Source: Pseudahrensia aquimaris
GTDB lineage: Bacteria > Pseudomonadota > Alphaproteobacteria > Rhizobiales > Rhizobiaceae
DNA: 64,000 nt
Reading direction: 5' to 3'
NCBI RefSeq assembly: GCF_042676045.1
Contig: NZ_JBHTJV010000009.1
Location: 310,001 to 374,000 of the forward strand
Shown: piece after piece, positions 35,763-47,800 of the stretch
Layout: every line of letters starts with the position of its first letter
How positions within the stretch are numbered: position 1 is the first letter of the stretch
Made by a program: the position numbers and the translations under genes
The notes under the pieces: model-generated
The model's input: the letters and a program-made list of their open reading frames with translations, nothing else
Told to the model about the DNA's origin: nothing
The model's database searches: none

Positions 35763-36794
35763 ATGACCCAAACCGCATCCACAAACCGCCGCGTCGTGCT
35801 GGCCGAGCGCCCCAAAGGTGCGCCGGACGACAAGACTTTGCGCCTTGAAGAAAGCGCGATGCCCAAGGCGGGCAAGGGTGAAATGCTGCTGCGCACGGTC
35901 TATCTCTCGCTTGACCCCTACATGCGCGGCCGCATGAACGACACGAAGTCTTACGCCACGCCGGTGGAAATTGGCGGCGTGATGACGGGGCAGGTGGTGG
36001 CTGAAGTGGTGACGTCTGACGTCGACGGTTTTGCGGTCGGCGACATGGTTCTCCACGGCAGCGGCTGGCAGGATTATGCGGTCAGTGACGGCAAGGAAGT
36101 CATCAATCTGGGTGCCAATCCCGACAATCCATCCTGGTATCTCGGCATCTTGGGGATGCCCGGTTACACAGCGCATGCGGGCCTGTTGAACATCGGCGAA
36201 CCTAAAAAGGGCGAAACGGTTGTAGTTGCCGCCGCGTCCGGCCCTGTTGGCGCAACGGTTGGGCAGATCGCCAAGATCAAGGGCTGCCGTGTCGTTGGCG
36301 TCGCAGGCGGTGCGGAGAAATGCGCTCATGTGGTCGACACTCTCGGCTTCGATGCCTGCATCGACCACCGCGCGGATGACTTCGCTGCGCAGTTGAAAGC
36401 GGCTTGTCCTGATGGCATCGACGTTTACTTTGAAAACGTCGGCGGCAAGGTTCTTTACGCCGTTTTGCCACTGCTGAATGCCTTCGCTCGCATGCCCGTT
36501 TGCGGCGTTGTCTCCTGGTACAATCTGCCCGGGTTGCCCGATGGGCCTGATATGGGCCCTGCGATCATGGGCACAATTTTGCGCATGAAGGTGAAGGTTC
36601 AGGGCTTCATCATTTTCGACAGTTTTGGCCCCGAGCATCACAAGGCGTTTATCGCGGATATGAAGTCTTGGCTGGCAGACGGGCAAGTGACGTACAAAGA
36701 GCAGGTGGTGGATGGTCTGGAAGCCGCGCCCGCCGCGTTGAACGATCTGCTGGTGGGAAAGAGCTTTGGCAAGATGGTGGTGAAGGTTGGATAA
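35763..36794 (+). CDS. NADP-dependent oxidoreductase (MDR superfamily, CurA/leukotriene-dehydrogenase-like)
   Basis: A 343-residue medium-chain reductase without catalytic zinc. The N-terminal segment has RTVYLSLDPYMRGRMND near residue 45. The nucleotide-binding part has GMPGYTAHAGLLNIGEPKKG near 135, VVAAASGPVGATVGQIAKIK near 160 (AxxGxxG Rossmann turn) and DVYFENVGGKVLYAVLPLL near 222. These match 2-alkenal/curcumin reductases that reduce C=C bonds with NADPH. CAGGAGAG is seven bases before the ATG. It is single, 78 bp before the dipeptide transporter genes. Confidence 0.87.
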   Translation: MTQTASTNRRVVLAERPKGAPDDKTLRLEESAMPKAGKGEMLLRTVYLSLDPYMRGRMNDTKSYATPVEIGGVMTGQVVAEVVTSDVDGFAVGDMVLHGSGWQDYAVSDGKEVINLGANPDNPSWYLGILGMPGYTAHAGLLNIGEPKKGETVVVAAASGPVGATVGQIAKIKGCRVVGVAGGAEKCAHVVDTLGFDACIDHRADDFAAQLKAACPDGIDVYFENVGGKVLYAVLPLLNAFARMPVCGVVSWYNLPGLPDGPDMGPAIMGTILRMKVKVQGFIIFDSFGPEHHKAFIADMKSWLADGQVTYKEQVVDGLEAAPAALNDLLVGKSFGKMVVKVG

Positions 36795-36872
36795 TGCCCC
36801 GTTTGACTGCGCGGTTTCGCGCGGAAGGAAACGCATTGCCACGGAGCCAATTTTGCGCCTAGTCTTTGGTCC

Positions 36873-37907
36873 ATGAGTACGGGTGGTATCCTAGTTCGCG
36901 AAGATAAAGCGCAGCCGCACAGCGATGCTGCGGGGGCAGTTCTCGCTGTCGAAAATCTTCACACTGTGTTTCACACACAAGACGGCGATGTTCATGCGGT
37001 GAACGGCGTGTCGTTTTCACTCAAACCCGGCGAATTGCTCGGCGTGGTGGGCGAATCCGGTTCCGGCAAAAGCGTGACCATGATGTCGCTGCTGAAACTG
37101 CTGCCCATTCCTCCCGCTGAAATCACTTCCGGCTCCGTGATGTTCGATGGCCGCGATCTTCTGTCACTTTCATTACAGGAGCTGCGGGAAGTGCGCGGCG
37201 GTGACATCGGTTTCATTTTTCAAGACCCGATGACGTCGCTCAATCCTGTCTTCACGGTCGGTTTCCAGATCATTGAACCGTTGAGGGAGCATCTTGGCCT
37301 TTCCAAGCGCGATGCGCGCAAGCGGGCGGTGGAACTGATGGAAATGGTCGGCATTCCAAGCCCTGAACAACGGTTGAAGGATTTCCCGCACCAATTCTCC
37401 GGCGGCATGCGCCAGCGGGTGATGATCGCCATTGCGCTAGCCTGTGACCCGAAAGTCCTAATCGCGGATGAGGCAACAACGGCGCTGGACGTGACGGTGC
37501 AGGCCCAGATCATCGAACTCATCAAAGGCCTGCGCGAAGAACTTGGCATGGCCATCATATGGATCACCCACGACCTCGGCGTGGTGGCGGGCATCGCCGA
37601 CCACGTGGCCGTGATGTATGGGGGGCAGATCGTCGAATATGCCGACGTTGAGAGCCTCTACGCCAATCCGTCTCACCCTTATACGCAGGCGCTGTTGGAA
37701 ACCCTGCCGGGCCACGGCGACCATGAAGACGGGCGGCTCATGTCGATTCCCGGCCAAGCGCCCAATCTGCTCAATCCGCCCAATTCATGCCCATTCGCGC
37801 CGCGCTGCCGCCACCGCTTCGACAAATGCGACGCGGCCAATCCACCCTTGTTCAAGGTGGGCGACGATCAAATCGCTGCCTGCTGGCTGCTGGAGGATCG
37901 TGCATGA
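36873..37907 (+). CDS. Dipeptide/oligopeptide ABC transporter ATP-binding protein (DppD/OppD type)
   Basis: A 344-residue ATPase. Walker A GESGSGKSVTMM near residue 58, Q-loop FIFQDPMTSLNP near 115, signature FSGGMRQRVMIA near 173 and Walker B VLIADEATTALD near 195 are complete. The C-terminal oligopeptide-transporter domain has NSCPFAPRCRHRFDKC with conserved cysteines near residue 310. It is the first of five genes arranged ATPase, ATPase, binding protein, permease, permease. Its stop overlaps the second ATPase start by ATGA. Confidence 0.9.
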   Translation: MSTGGILVREDKAQPHSDAAGAVLAVENLHTVFHTQDGDVHAVNGVSFSLKPGELLGVVGESGSGKSVTMMSLLKLLPIPPAEITSGSVMFDGRDLLSLSLQELREVRGGDIGFIFQDPMTSLNPVFTVGFQIIEPLREHLGLSKRDARKRAVELMEMVGIPSPEQRLKDFPHQFSGGMRQRVMIAIALACDPKVLIADEATTALDVTVQAQIIELIKGLREELGMAIIWITHDLGVVAGIADHVAVMYGGQIVEYADVESLYANPSHPYTQALLETLPGHGDHEDGRLMSIPGQAPNLLNPPNSCPFAPRCRHRFDKCDAANPPLFKVGDDQIAACWLLEDRA

Positions 37908-38896
37908 CGGCTGAAACCCTGCTCAGCGTGGACGATCTGAAAATCCACTTTCCCATCCACGCCGGAATTTTCCGTCGCAAGGTTGGGGCTGTCAAAGCCG
38001 TCGATGGGGTGAATTTTGAGATCAAGCGCGGTGAGACACTGGGACTGGTGGGCGAATCCGGTTGCGGAAAATCGACCGCAGGCCGCGCCGTGCTTCGCCT
38101 TTATGACCCCACCGCGGGCAGCGTATCATTCGAAGACGTAAACATCGCCGCGCTTTCCCACGCAGACATGCGCGCCATGCGCCCACGCATGCAGATGATT
38201 TTCCAAGACCCACAAGCCTGCCTCAATCCGCGTATGACGGTCGGCACCATCATCGAAGAGCCGATGGTGGAACACACCAAAATGAACGCCAAAGAGCGCG
38301 AAGCAAAAGTGCAGGAATTGCTGGAGGCGGTGGGCATGAACCCGTCTTTCGCCAGCCGCTACCCGCACGAATTTTCCGGCGGTCAGCGCCAGCGCATCGG
38401 CATTGCGCGAGCCCTGGCGCTAGACCCGGATTTCATCGTTTGCGACGAGCCGATCGCCGCGCTTGATGTTTCCATCCAGGCGCAGGTGGTGAACCTCTTG
38501 CAGGATTTGCAGAAGCAAAAGGGACTGACCTACTTGTTTATCAGCCATGACCTGTCGATGGTGCGCCACATCGCGGACCGGGTGGCGGTGATGTATCTGG
38601 GCAAGATCATGGAACTGGCGACCCGCGATCAGTTGTTCGCTTCCCCTGCCCATCCTTACACCAAGGCGCTGCTCTCCGCCGTGCCTGTGCCGGATCCTCA
38701 AGCGGAAAAAACCCGCACGCGCACGATTTTGACCGGCGATGTGCCGAGCCCCGCCAACCCGCCACAGGGCTGCGTGTTCTCCACGCGGTGTCCACTGGCG
38801 CAAAAGATGAACGACAAAAAGTGCTTTACCGAGCCGCCCGCATGGCGTGAACTTGGCGACGGAAGACGCGTCGCCTGCCATTTCGCGGAAGGCTGA
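37904..38896 (+). CDS. Dipeptide/oligopeptide ABC transporter ATP-binding protein (DppF/OppF type)
   Basis: A 330-residue ATPase and partner of the preceding one. Walker A GESGCGKSTAGR near residue 48, Q-loop MIFQDPQACLNPRMTV near 100, signature FSGGQRQRIGIARALA near 152 and Walker B FIVCDEPIAALDVS near 175 are seen. The C-terminal cysteine-containing segment GCVFSTRCPLAQ is typical of OppF. The start is set by the ATGA overlap with DppD; an open upstream frame lies within that gene. Confidence 0.9.
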   Translation: MTAETLLSVDDLKIHFPIHAGIFRRKVGAVKAVDGVNFEIKRGETLGLVGESGCGKSTAGRAVLRLYDPTAGSVSFEDVNIAALSHADMRAMRPRMQMIFQDPQACLNPRMTVGTIIEEPMVEHTKMNAKEREAKVQELLEAVGMNPSFASRYPHEFSGGQRQRIGIARALALDPDFIVCDEPIAALDVSIQAQVVNLLQDLQKQKGLTYLFISHDLSMVRHIADRVAVMYLGKIMELATRDQLFASPAHPYTKALLSAVPVPDPQAEKTRTRTILTGDVPSPANPPQGCVFSTRCPLAQKMNDKKCFTEPPAWRELGDGRRVACHFAEG

Positions 38897-39006
38897 CGCC
38901 GCTTTCATCCGCACCCAAAGGCGCGGGTGGAGAGACAAACTGTTCGCATCGCGCGGACGCAACCAAACAGCCCGGATCAACTGGGCACAGACAGGGAGAA
39001 ATAAGT

Positions 39007-40713
39007 ATGAAACTTCTCAAAACGCTTCTGTTGGCAGGAGCCGCTTCAACGATGATGGCCAATGTCGCCATGGCCGAGCGCGGTGCCGATGGTCAGCTCA
39101 ACATCATCTACTGGCAAGCGCCTTCCACCATGAACCCGTATCTGTCGGGTGGCACGAAAGAAATTGAAGCCGCATCGCTGGTGCTTGAGCCGTTGGCAAA
39201 ATACGACGAAGTGGGCGCGCTTGTTCCCGCCCTCGTTGACGAAATTCCAACGGTTGCCAATGGCGGTATTTCCGAAGACCTCACCTCCATTACGTGGAAG
39301 CTGAAAGAAGGTCTGCTTTGGTCTGACGGCACGCCGGTGACCGCAGAAGACGCCCGTTTCACGTGGCAGTATTGCACCGACCCTGCCGGTGGCTGCGCCC
39401 AGCTTGGGCAATTTGAAGACGTAAAAGACGTCGTTGCCGTCGACGAACGCACGATCCGCATCGAATTCACCAAGCCAAAGCCGCACCCCTATGGCCCGCT
39501 GACGGGTGGCCAGTCGCCGGTTATCCAGAAAGCCCAGTTTGCCGATTGCACGGGCGCAAAAGCTCCCGAATGCACCGAGCAAAACTTTAACCCTGTTGGC
39601 ACGGGCCCGTTCTCGGTCACCGAGTTCAAGCCCAACGATGTGATCCAGTTCGCCGCCAACCAGAATTACCGCGACCCGGCAAAGCCCGCCTTTGCGACCG
39701 TCCTGTTTAAGGGTGGGGGCGATGCCGCATCGGCTGCCCGTTCAGTGCTGGAAACCGGCGAGTTCGATTACGCTTGGAACCTCCAGGTGGAGCCAGAAAT
39801 TCTCACCCAGATGGCAGCTGCTGGCAAAGGCATGGTCGTTTCGTCTTTTGGCACATCGGTTGAGCGCATGATGATCAACCAGACCAATCCGGACCCGGCT
39901 CTGGGCGACAAGCGCTCTACCCGCGAAGGTGGTGCGCACCCGTTTCTGACGGACCCGAAAGTTGTCTTGGCTTTGTCGCTCGCAATTGACCGCGATATTC
40001 TGGTGGAAGCCGGTTACGGCGCTGCCGGTCGTCCGACATGCAATGTGCTGCCCGCACCGGCAGTCTACGCTTCGACCGCAAATGATGAATGCCTCACCCA
40101 AAACGTCGACAAAGCCAAAGCGCTTTTGGAAGAAGCCGGTTGGACCGACAGCGATGGCGACGGCATCCGCGACAAGGACGGCATGAAGCTGTCTGTCCTA
40201 TATCAAACCTCCACCAACGGTGTGCGCCAAGGCACGCAGGCGCTGGTGAAGCAGATGTGGGACGCCATTGGCGTGGAAACCGAGCTTCGCAACATCGACG
40301 CTTCGGTCTTCTTCGGCGGCGACCCATCCTCGCCGGACACGTTCCAGAAGTTCTACGCGGACATTGAAATGTACACGAACAACTTCAATGGCACCGACCC
40401 GGAGAAATATATGGCCAGCTGGACGTGCAGCAACATCCCAAGCCCTGAAAACGGCTGGCAGGGTCAGAACATACCCCGTTACTGTGACCCGGCTTACGAC
40501 GCGCTGGTCGATGAAATGGGCAAAACCGCTGATCCGGCCAAGCGTGCCGAATTGGCCAAGAAGATGAACGACATGCTGATGCAAGGCGGCGTGATCATTG
40601 GCCTTGTCCACCGTGGTGGTGTGTCGGCTCATTCCAACACGTTGCAAGGCGTGAAAATGAACGAGTGGGATTCCGAACTTTGGAATGCCGCCGACTGGAC
40701 GCGCAAGAAATAA
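39007..40713 (+). CDS. Periplasmic peptide-binding protein of the ABC transporter (SBP_bac_5)
   Basis: A 568-residue extracytoplasmic solute-binding protein. A signal peptide reads MKLLKTLLLAGAASTMMANV with cleavage near VAMA-ERG. The family signature lies in AASLVLEPLAKYDEVGALVP and LKEGLLWSDGTPVTAEDARF near residue 100. A C-terminal part with MASWTCSNIPSPENGWQGQN follows the fold of DppA/OppA relatives. AGGGAGAAATAAGT precedes the start. The peptide or other ligand is not predictable. A strong hairpin follows its stop, before the permease genes. Confidence 0.88.
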   Translation: MKLLKTLLLAGAASTMMANVAMAERGADGQLNIIYWQAPSTMNPYLSGGTKEIEAASLVLEPLAKYDEVGALVPALVDEIPTVANGGISEDLTSITWKLKEGLLWSDGTPVTAEDARFTWQYCTDPAGGCAQLGQFEDVKDVVAVDERTIRIEFTKPKPHPYGPLTGGQSPVIQKAQFADCTGAKAPECTEQNFNPVGTGPFSVTEFKPNDVIQFAANQNYRDPAKPAFATVLFKGGGDAASAARSVLETGEFDYAWNLQVEPEILTQMAAAGKGMVVSSFGTSVERMMINQTNPDPALGDKRSTREGGAHPFLTDPKVVLALSLAIDRDILVEAGYGAAGRPTCNVLPAPAVYASTANDECLTQNVDKAKALLEEAGWTDSDGDGIRDKDGMKLSVLYQTSTNGVRQGTQALVKQMWDAIGVETELRNIDASVFFGGDPSSPDTFQKFYADIEMYTNNFNGTDPEKYMASWTCSNIPSPENGWQGQNIPRYCDPAYDALVDEMGKTADPAKRAELAKKMNDMLMQGGVIIGLVHRGGVSAHSNTLQGVKMNEWDSELWNAADWTRKK

Positions 40714-40733
40714 GCGCATCTGCATAGATCATT

Positions 40734-40764
40734 GCACCGGCCCTCATTTGGGCCGGTGCTTTTC
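40734..40764 (+). terminator. Stem-loop between binding-protein and permease genes
   Basis: GCACCGGCCC and GGGCCGGTGC form a perfect 10-bp stem with a 6-base loop, followed by TTTT. In ABC operons such hairpins often act as partial terminators or 3' mRNA protection, keeping the binding protein more abundant than the permeases. Translation of the next gene starts 30 bases further on. Confidence 0.7.
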
Positions 40765-40793
40765 CCTTTGTATAGTCAGTCAGGGTGCGAAGC

Positions 40794-41822
40794 ATGGGTT
40801 CCTACGCAATACGCAGATTGTTGTTCGCAATCCCGACCCTTCTGGTAATCTCATTCATTATTTTTGGCCTGCTTGACCTAGCCCCCGGCGACCCAACAGG
40901 CCAACTTCCGCTAACCATTCCACCGGAAGTGCGCGAACAAATCCGCGAAGCTATGGGCTTCAACGAACCTTTCATTGTGCGCTACTGGTTGTGGCTGAAC
41001 CAGTTCCTCGTAAACGAACCACTCAACCTCATCGAAACCGCTTGCAAGGGCGCTTGGTGCGATGGGTTTGTCACGGGTTCCGAAGACCGTCTGCGCGTCA
41101 CGTCATGGTCCACCCGCTCGCCGGTTGTTGACCTCATCATCGAGCGCACCCCACAGACGCTGTGGGTGGTTGGCATGTCCTATGTGGTGGGCATCTTGAT
41201 CGCCATCCCCATCGGCGTCATCTCCGCCTATCGCCAGTATTCCTGGTTCGATCAGATTGGCACGTTCATTTCCATGATCGGCTTTTCAGTGCCGACCTTC
41301 TTCACCGGCGTGTTGATGATCGTCATCTTCTCGGTGTGGTTGGGCTGGTTCCCCTCGGTCTATGACACGACGCTGGTGGTCAATTCGTGGGAGACGTTCT
41401 GGCTACAGGTGAAGCAGATGATCATGCCCGTAATGGTGCTGGCCCTGTTCAACGCCTCTCAGATTTCGCGCTTCATGCGCGCTTCCATGCTGGATAATCT
41501 CAATCAGGATTACGTCCGCACGGCTCGCGCAAAGGGCTTGGGTGAAAAGGTCGTGGTTCTCGTTCACGTGCTGCGCAATTCGCTCATTCCGGTCATCACG
41601 GTTATCGCGCTGGGCGTGCCGCAGATCTTTGGTGGCGCCATCATCACCGAACAGATCTTCCGCGTGAACGGCCTTGGTGCTCTGCTGATCAACGGCATTC
41701 AGGGCGCAGACTATCCGCTGGTGCAGACGCTCACCTTCCTGTTCGCCGTCCTCATCGTTGTCTTCAACCTGATAGCCGACCTGCTCTACGGCATTCTCGA
41801 CCCGAGGATCCGCTATGACTGA
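40794..41822 (+). CDS. Dipeptide-type ABC transporter permease (DppB type)
   Basis: A 342-residue membrane protein with six helices. It begins YAIRRLLFAIPTLLVISFII with the LAPGDPTG motif near residue 30. The EAA loop appears as YVRTARAKGLGEKVVVLVHV near 240, followed by RNSLIPVITVIALGVPQIFG. The insertion NLIETACKGAWCDGF between helices one and two with two cysteines is notable. An ATG with AGGG eight bases upstream was preferred to a GTG three codons earlier. It overlaps the next permease start by eight bases. Confidence 0.9.
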   Translation: MGSYAIRRLLFAIPTLLVISFIIFGLLDLAPGDPTGQLPLTIPPEVREQIREAMGFNEPFIVRYWLWLNQFLVNEPLNLIETACKGAWCDGFVTGSEDRLRVTSWSTRSPVVDLIIERTPQTLWVVGMSYVVGILIAIPIGVISAYRQYSWFDQIGTFISMIGFSVPTFFTGVLMIVIFSVWLGWFPSVYDTTLVVNSWETFWLQVKQMIMPVMVLALFNASQISRFMRASMLDNLNQDYVRTARAKGLGEKVVVLVHVLRNSLIPVITVIALGVPQIFGGAIITEQIFRVNGLGALLINGIQGADYPLVQTLTFLFAVLIVVFNLIADLLYGILDPRIRYD

Positions 41823-42834
41823 TCAGACCAACCAAGACGCGGCCATCGGCCCGGCCCGCAACCCGCGCAACGATGGCGCTGACGGTTCAACCGTGATGGG
41901 TGGCAACATGCTGGCCGGCGAAATGGCCCACATGAACGCTGGTGAAGCGCAGCAACAGCACCGTTCGCTGTGGGGCGATGTGTGGCGCCAGTACCGCCGC
42001 CACAAAGGCGCAATGGCGGGCACAATCATCTTCCTTGGTATCGTCATTCTCGTCGTCTTTGGCTCTTACATCCACGACCTGGACCCGCAATTCCTCGACA
42101 TCCGCAACAAGAACCAGGGCATGAGTTGGGCGCATCCCTTCGGCACCGACAATCTGGGGCGGGACATGCTGGCGCAAGTTATAGCGGGTGGCCGCGTTTC
42201 GTTGCTGGTTGGTATCGTGGCCATGGCGCTGTCGCTGGTGCTGGGCGCTTTTGTTGGCGTTGTGGCGGGTTATTTCAAAGCCCTCGATGGGCCGCTGATG
42301 CGCCTGACGGATCTGTTTCTCGCGCTTCCAATCTTGCCGCTGTTGCTGGTTATCATAATGCTCTTCCGCGACCCCCTGCGGGCAGCTTTCGGGCCGGAAA
42401 CGGGGATTTTTATTCTCATTGTGTTCATCATTGGCATCACAAGCTGGATGCAGACGGCACGGATTGTGCGTGGTGAAGTGCTGGCGCTGAAAGAGCGGGA
42501 ATTCGTTTTGGCGGCCCACTCCATAGGCACCAATTCCCGCCGCATCGTGCAGCGTCACATCCTGCCCAATGTGCTCTCACCCATTATGGTATCGGCTACG
42601 CTTGGCATCGCTAACGCCATCATCACCGAAAGTGCGCTGTCGTTTCTCGGCCTCGGCTTTCCATCGGATTATCCCACATGGGGCCGTCTGTTGTTTGATG
42701 GCAAAGACTTCCTGCAGATCACGCCGACCCGCGTGCTGTGGCCCGGCCTTGCCATTTCGCTGACAGTGCTCAGCGTCAACTACATGGGCGATGGTCTGCG
42801 CGACGCACTTGACCCCCGCTCGCGGGAGCGGTGA
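41815..42834 (+). CDS. Dipeptide-type ABC transporter permease (DppC type)
   Basis: A 339-residue permease and partner of the preceding gene. A polar N-terminal extension of about 50 residues (rich in Asn, Ala, Gly, Gln) precedes the first helix (MAGTIIFLGIVILVVFGSYI). The motif FGTDNLGRDMLAQVIAGGRV near residue 108 and the EAA loop FVLAAHSIGTNSRRIVQRHI near 230, followed by LPNVLSPIMVSATLGIANAI, are typical for DppC/OppC. Its stop codon directly touches the stop codon of the convergent gyrB gene. Confidence 0.9.
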   Translation: MTDQTNQDAAIGPARNPRNDGADGSTVMGGNMLAGEMAHMNAGEAQQQHRSLWGDVWRQYRRHKGAMAGTIIFLGIVILVVFGSYIHDLDPQFLDIRNKNQGMSWAHPFGTDNLGRDMLAQVIAGGRVSLLVGIVAMALSLVLGAFVGVVAGYFKALDGPLMRLTDLFLALPILPLLLVIIMLFRDPLRAAFGPETGIFILIVFIIGITSWMQTARIVRGEVLALKEREFVLAAHSIGTNSRRIVQRHILPNVLSPIMVSATLGIANAIITESALSFLGLGFPSDYPTWGRLLFDGKDFLQITPTRVLWPGLAISLTVLSVNYMGDGLRDALDPRSRER

Positions 42835-45315
<2,481 letters not shown>

Positions 45316-45576
45316 GGTGCAACCTCTGGTTTGTCGGAAGGCCAGCCTTGAAAAGGCAAGCGGGACGAAGCTGCCGAATCGCCGCTCCAAATCCCAACAA
45401 ATATAGTGTGTTACCCACCCAATTCCAAATTATTGACGGGATAATTGTCAGCTTATTATGCGGACGAATTTATCTGAAATAGATGCCGTATACACATGGA
45501 ATAACTTTAACGTAATTCTTCAAAGTTCTTGAGAATTTTTGTACTAAGAAGCGGGGAACATCTTAGGGGTAGTCTT

Positions 45577-46002
45577 ATGTCGCCGAAACTATCAGCCACG
45601 GTGCTGAAACTTGCATCTTGGAGTGTAATTGCCTTCGCGTTGCTGCTGGGCACCGCTTCTTATGCTGCCATTGATGCCCCTGCACAATTCGTGCTGGACC
45701 TGCTCGATTGGCCATTGGACGGCAACCATGCAGACATCAGCCGCGACATGCGCTGGATGGCTTCTGTGGTTTCCGGCTTGCTGGTGCTGCTGGGCACGAT
45801 GATGATCTGGATTGTCGCGCCGCAGGTAGGGGCCGGAAACAAGCCCGTTGCCCGTGTCGCCTTCTGGGGCGTTGCGGCTTGGGCGGTAATTGACTGCGTC
45901 GGTTCCTATGCAGCCGGCGTTGGCTCAAATTCGCTCTGGAACATGGCATTTGCCATGCCGTTCCTGGCATCACTGGGATTGATGAATCCGAATAAGGCCT
46001 AA
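45577..46002 (+). CDS. Hypothetical integral membrane protein
   Basis: A 141-residue protein with four hydrophobic helices: LKLASWSVIAFALLLGTASY, VVSGLLVLLGTMMIWIVAP, VAFWGVAAWAVIDCVGSYAA and NMAFAMPFLASLGLM. A loop with LDLLDWPLDGNHADISRDMR separates the first two. No family was recognised. TTAGGGGTAGTCTT places an RBS before the ATG used; an in-frame TTG 16 codons upstream is less likely. Its 3' end overlaps dut by 4 bp in convergent orientation. Confidence 0.65.
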   Translation: MSPKLSATVLKLASWSVIAFALLLGTASYAAIDAPAQFVLDLLDWPLDGNHADISRDMRWMASVVSGLLVLLGTMMIWIVAPQVGAGNKPVARVAFWGVAAWAVIDCVGSYAAGVGSNSLWNMAFAMPFLASLGLMNPNKA

Positions 46003-46445
46003 AGTCCCGTCGACCCAAAGCCTCCCGAGCCCCGTTCGGTGGGTGGCAGTTCGCTGACTTCTTCAACGGTAACTTTGGTCACCGGTGCCACCACCAATTG
46101 CGCTATCCTCATGCCGCGTTCAACGATAAAATCCTCATCGCCCAAATTCACCAGCGGCACATGCACTTCGCCGCGATAATCTTCATCAATCGTGCCCGGC
46201 GCGTTCAGCACTGTGATCCCAAACTTCACGGCTAACCCGGAGCGGGGCCGCACTTGGCCCTCATGGCCAACAGGAAGCGCAATCGCGATGCCCGTGGGAA
46301 CAAGCGCCTGTTTGCCCGGTTTCAGAACCAGCGGCCCTGTGACGGCGGCACGCAGGTCCATACCAGCCGCACCACCGGTTTCATAAGACGGGAGTGCCAG
46401 CCCTTCGCTGTGCGGCAAGCGCAGGATTTGCAGCGGATCAGCCAT
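45999..46445 (-). CDS. dut: Deoxyuridine 5'-triphosphate nucleotidohydrolase
   Basis: dUTPase, 148 residues, hydrolysing dUTP to dUMP and pyrophosphate. The five motifs are visible: AAGMDLRAAV near residue 27, PRSGLAVKFGI near 67, GTIDEDYRGEVHVPLVN near 83 with the catalytic Asp, RIAQLVVAPV near 113 and the C-terminal RGSGGFGSTG that closes over the site. It complements the dCTP deaminase at 5.5 kb. Its ATG shares a base with the aroA stop (TGATG), so it is coupled to aroA. Confidence 0.95.
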   Translation of the reverse strand: MADPLQILRLPHSEGLALPSYETGGAAGMDLRAAVTGPLVLKPGKQALVPTGIAIALPVGHEGQVRPRSGLAVKFGITVLNAPGTIDEDYRGEVHVPLVNLGDEDFIVERGMRIAQLVVAPVTKVTVEEVSELPPTERGSGGFGSTGL

Positions 46446-47800
46446 CAGCCTTCAAAGTGCGCGCCAAGCGCAGTCATGAGATCACGGAATTCGGGGAAGG
46501 ACGTTGCGATCATGGTTGTGTCGTCAACATGAACCGCATTTTTAGCCGCCATGCCCATTACCAGAAACGCCATTGCGATGCGGTGGTCGAGATGGGTTTC
46601 CACGGTGCCACCGCCTGTAACACCACCACCCCGCACGGTCAGCTCGTTTTCGCCCTCGGTGCAGTCCACACCATTGGCTTCCAATCCTCGTGCGGTGACG
46701 GCCAGTCGGTCGCATTCCTTCACCCGCAACTCTTCCAGACCCAGCATGTGCGTATCGCCTTCTGCAAAGGCGCTGGCGACGGCAAGCACGGGGTATTCGT
46801 CAATCATCGAAGGTGCGCGATCGGCGGGCACCGTCACGCCGCGCAAACGGCTGGTGCGAACCCGGATATCGCCAATATCCTCGCCACCGGATTGGCGTCT
46901 GTTGCTGATTGTCAGATTGGCACCCATTTCCACCAGCGTATCAAACAAGCCGGTGCGAGTGGGGTTCAGAAGCACGTTTTTCACCGTGACATCAGAGTCG
47001 GGAACGATAAGCCCTGCAACGATTGCAAAACTGGCAGACGATGGGTCTCCTGGCACAATGACATTCTGTGCGGTCAGGTCTGTCTGACCCGTAATCGTAA
47101 TGTGACGCGCCCCGTCTTCGTCGGTCTCGATTTCCAGTTCTGCTCCGAAACCAACAAGCATTTTCTCGGTATGGTCGCGCGTCATGACCGGCTCAATCAC
47201 GGTCGTCTTGCCCGCAATGTTTAGCCCCGCCAACAGCAAAGCTGATTTAACCTGAGCGGAGGCTACTGGCACACGATAGGTGAACGGAATTGCCAGAGGA
47301 GCGCCCTGAACGGTGAGCGGCAGCATGTCTTCGCCCTGTGAGCCTTCAAGCGGTGTCACCTGAAGCCCGCATTCGCGCAGGGGCTTCAAAACACGGCCCA
47401 TGGGGCGTGATGAAAGCGATGGGTCGCCCACAATTGTTACGGGAAAATCGTAGGGCGCAACGAGGCCCATGGTCAGCCGCGAACCGGTGCCCGCATTGCC
47501 GAAATCGAGCGGCGCTGTCGGCTCCAGCAGCGAGCCGTTGCCCACACCATCAACCAGCCACGCATCGCCTTGCTTCTCGATTGTTGCCCCCAAAGCACGC
47601 ATCGCGCTTGCGGTTGCCATAACGTCGTCGGATTCCAGCAGACCCGTGACGCTTGTACGGCCATCAGCGACGGCGCCCAGAATAAGCGAGCGGTGGGATA
47701 TGGATTTGTCGCCCGGCACGGAAATGGTGCCTGAAAGCGAAGATACAGGTTGAGCGGTCAGCGGTGCCAGCGTGTGGGCCGCATGAGGATGGGAAGCCAT
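46445..47800 (-). CDS. aroA: 3-phosphoshikimate 1-carboxyvinyltransferase (EPSP synthase, class II)
   Basis: Sixth step of the shikimate pathway, 451 residues. PGDKSISHRSLILG near residue 28, LDFGNAGTGSRLTMGL near 98, GDPSLSSRPMGRVL near 122, PVMTRDHTEKML near 203, RAPSMIDEYPVLAV near 325 and LEELRVKECDRL near 352 are all present. The order and wording match class II enzymes such as the Agrobacterium CP4 protein, yet the residue equivalent to CP4 Ala100 is a glycine here (NAGTG instead of NAATG), so natural glyphosate tolerance by that route is not expected. Upstream gene of a two-gene unit with dut. Confidence 0.94.
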   Translation of the reverse strand: MASHPHAAHTLAPLTAQPVSSLSGTISVPGDKSISHRSLILGAVADGRTSVTGLLESDDVMATASAMRALGATIEKQGDAWLVDGVGNGSLLEPTAPLDFGNAGTGSRLTMGLVAPYDFPVTIVGDPSLSSRPMGRVLKPLRECGLQVTPLEGSQGEDMLPLTVQGAPLAIPFTYRVPVASAQVKSALLLAGLNIAGKTTVIEPVMTRDHTEKMLVGFGAELEIETDEDGARHITITGQTDLTAQNVIVPGDPSSASFAIVAGLIVPDSDVTVKNVLLNPTRTGLFDTLVEMGANLTISNRRQSGGEDIGDIRVRTSRLRGVTVPADRAPSMIDEYPVLAVASAFAEGDTHMLGLEELRVKECDRLAVTARGLEANGVDCTEGENELTVRGGGVTGGGTVETHLDHRIAMAFLVMGMAAKNAVHVDDTTMIATSFPEFRDLMTALGAHFEG

